NCBI GenBank assembly: GCA_937896225.1
Contig: CALBMZ010000088.1
Location: 1-37,135, forward strand
Direction: 5' to 3'
Length of the DNA stretch: 37,135 nucleotides
From: an uncultured Alcaligenaceae bacterium
GTDB taxonomy: Bacteria; Pseudomonadota; Gammaproteobacteria; Burkholderiales; Burkholderiaceae_B
Position 1 is the first letter of the stretch, and each line of letters starts with the position of its first letter. Positions 36,246 through 37,135 of the stretch are shown one piece after another. A program made the translations under genes and the position numbers. The notes below the pieces were generated by a model. That model made no database searches. It was not told the DNA's origin and saw only the letters and a list, made by a program, of their open reading frames with translations.

Positions 36246-37073
36246 TTACTCAAACGTTAGTTGAGCTTGATGCGCCAGTGTGCCACCTTGACTGACCCAT
36301 AGTTGTGCCTCGCCCGGCGCTTGAACAGTGCCGGCCACTTCGAACGGCGTTGGGCACACCATAGGTCTTAAACCGCGATAATTAAAATGTTTGAGCTTTG
36401 CTTGTGGGTGGGCAGCTTGAAAAGTTTGTAGCATAAACGTAGCCAACATCGGGCCATGCACAACCAAGCCTGGGTAGCCTTCTTGCTTGGTCACATAGGG
36501 GTAGTCGTAATGAATACGATGGCCGTTAAAGGTTATGGCTGAATAACGAAACAACAAAACGGGGGTGGGCTCAATGGTGCGCTGCCATTGCGCCACAGGT
36601 GGTAATTCTGTACCGATCAGCTTCGGCGGGCTGGGTTCTCGATAAACAATGTCTTGTTCTTCAAGAATCACACGTTGGCCTAATTGTTCGACTTCATGCG
36701 TCAAGGTTACAAAAAGTAAGGAGCCCGTTTTACCTTGTTTTTCTTGTATGTTTTTGATGGTGGAAGTCTTGCGAGCGGGCACACCAATCTTAAGTTCACC
36801 TTCAAATGTAACCCGCCCCCCCGCCCACATACGGTTGCGATTGTCGGCAGGTGGTAAAAAACCGCCCCGCTCAGGGTGACCGTCTAGGCCAATTTCCGCT
36901 AAGGGAACACTCTCTAAAAAATAACACCAGTGCCATAACGCACTCAGTGAATCGCCTGCCTCGGGCATCGGGCAACTCAGTGTTGCCGCAATACGCTTTG
37001 CATGGCCCGCATCTAGTGGGTCATCAAATGTTTGTGAACGACCTAACCAAGCTGACAAATTGACTGGTGACAT
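36246..37073 (-). CDS. HTD2/MaoC-like acyl-CoA hydratase (FAS1-type dehydratase fold)
   Basis: A 275-residue double hot-dog hydratase/dehydratase. The N-terminal half has MWAGGRVTFEGEL near residue 82. The C-terminal half has the catalytic hydratase-2 type sequence RYSAITFNGHRIHYDYPY with Asn183, His185, His188 and Asp190, then GYPGLVVHGPML at 199-210. Its overall shape resembles mesaconyl-C4-CoA hydratase and itaconyl-CoA hydratase. AGAG precedes the ATG at 37073, and the CoA-transferase gene follows after 4 bases. A TATAGT at 37112-37117 on the minus strand is a possible -10, but the matching -35 would lie outside the window. The true substrate is unknown. Confidence 0.87.
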   Translation of the reverse strand: MSPVNLSAWLGRSQTFDDPLDAGHAKRIAATLSCPMPEAGDSLSALWHWCYFLESVPLAEIGLDGHPERGGFLPPADNRNRMWAGGRVTFEGELKIGVPARKTSTIKNIQEKQGKTGSLLFVTLTHEVEQLGQRVILEEQDIVYREPSPPKLIGTELPPVAQWQRTIEPTPVLLFRYSAITFNGHRIHYDYPYVTKQEGYPGLVVHGPMLATFMLQTFQAAHPQAKLKHFNYRGLRPMVCPTPFEVAGTVQAPGEAQLWVSQGGTLAHQAQLTFE

Positions 37074-37135
37074 TGTTTTCTCTTTAACATTTACGGTGCA
37101 ATCATCATTTAACTATACGGCAGAGTCTTGTGGTT

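Noticed and set aside
1-37135. CRISPR arrays, insertion sequences, prophage genes, toxin-antitoxin pairs or restriction systems
   Set aside because: None was seen; all substantial coding regions except the 63-residue protein belong to recognised families, and gaps between genes are under about 220 bases.

Overview
The window is an unbroken stretch of bacterial housekeeping chromosome. Gene content, gene order and protein sequences point to a Betaproteobacterium of the order Burkholderiales, most likely in or near Alcaligenaceae (an inference from recognised families and synteny, since no database could be searched). Base composition is moderate, in the mid-40s % GC by eye, which is low for that family. 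I see no insertion sequence, prophage, CRISPR array or pseudogene.

Region by region: (1) 1-6000 holds glmM (cut by the window edge), folP, ftsH and rlmE on the minus strand, divergent yhbY, then greA. This is the same block as in E. coli. The greA leader carries a promoter followed by a terminator-like hairpin, which recalls the GraL arrangement. (2) 6160-13080 holds a histidine phosphatase, an SDR oxidoreductase overlapping the end of carB, carA, and divergent transaldolase tal. (3) 13080-24750 is a long minus-strand run. In transcription order it reads xerD, tRNA-Arg(CCT), an MFS transporter, a 63-residue membrane protein, addB, addA, the 4.5S SRP RNA gene, dnaX, ybaB and recR. (4) 24825-30525 holds an AEC-family transporter, then tsaE, a Tat-exported N-acetylmuramoyl-L-alanine amidase, mutL and miaA. 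(5) 30520-34960 holds convergent purM, then hda, a HAD phosphatase, pcnB and folK. (6) 35006-37073 holds a family III CoA-transferase and a hot-dog (HTD2/MaoC-like) hydratase on the minus strand, a small accessory acyl-CoA module.

Functional themes are replication and repair (dnaX, recR, addAB, mutL, hda, xerD, ybaB), RNA biology (rlmE, yhbY, tsaE, miaA, pcnB, greA, SRP RNA, tRNA-Arg), envelope biogenesis (glmM, ftsH, amidase), and carbamoyl-phosphate, purine and folate synthesis (carAB, purM, folP, folK).

No new system stands out. The most unusual observation is that the AddB homologue has lost three of the four cysteines that ligate the AddB iron-sulphur cluster while its nuclease residues remain. 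Also worth a look are the GraL-like greA leader, the endonuclease-type MutL with its clamp motif, the small membrane protein in front of addB, a hairpin overlapping the 5' end of tRNA-Arg, and the CoA-transferase/hydratase pair. Many start codons below were moved inward from the longest open frame on the basis of ATG versus TTG/GTG choice, ribosome binding sites and family length.
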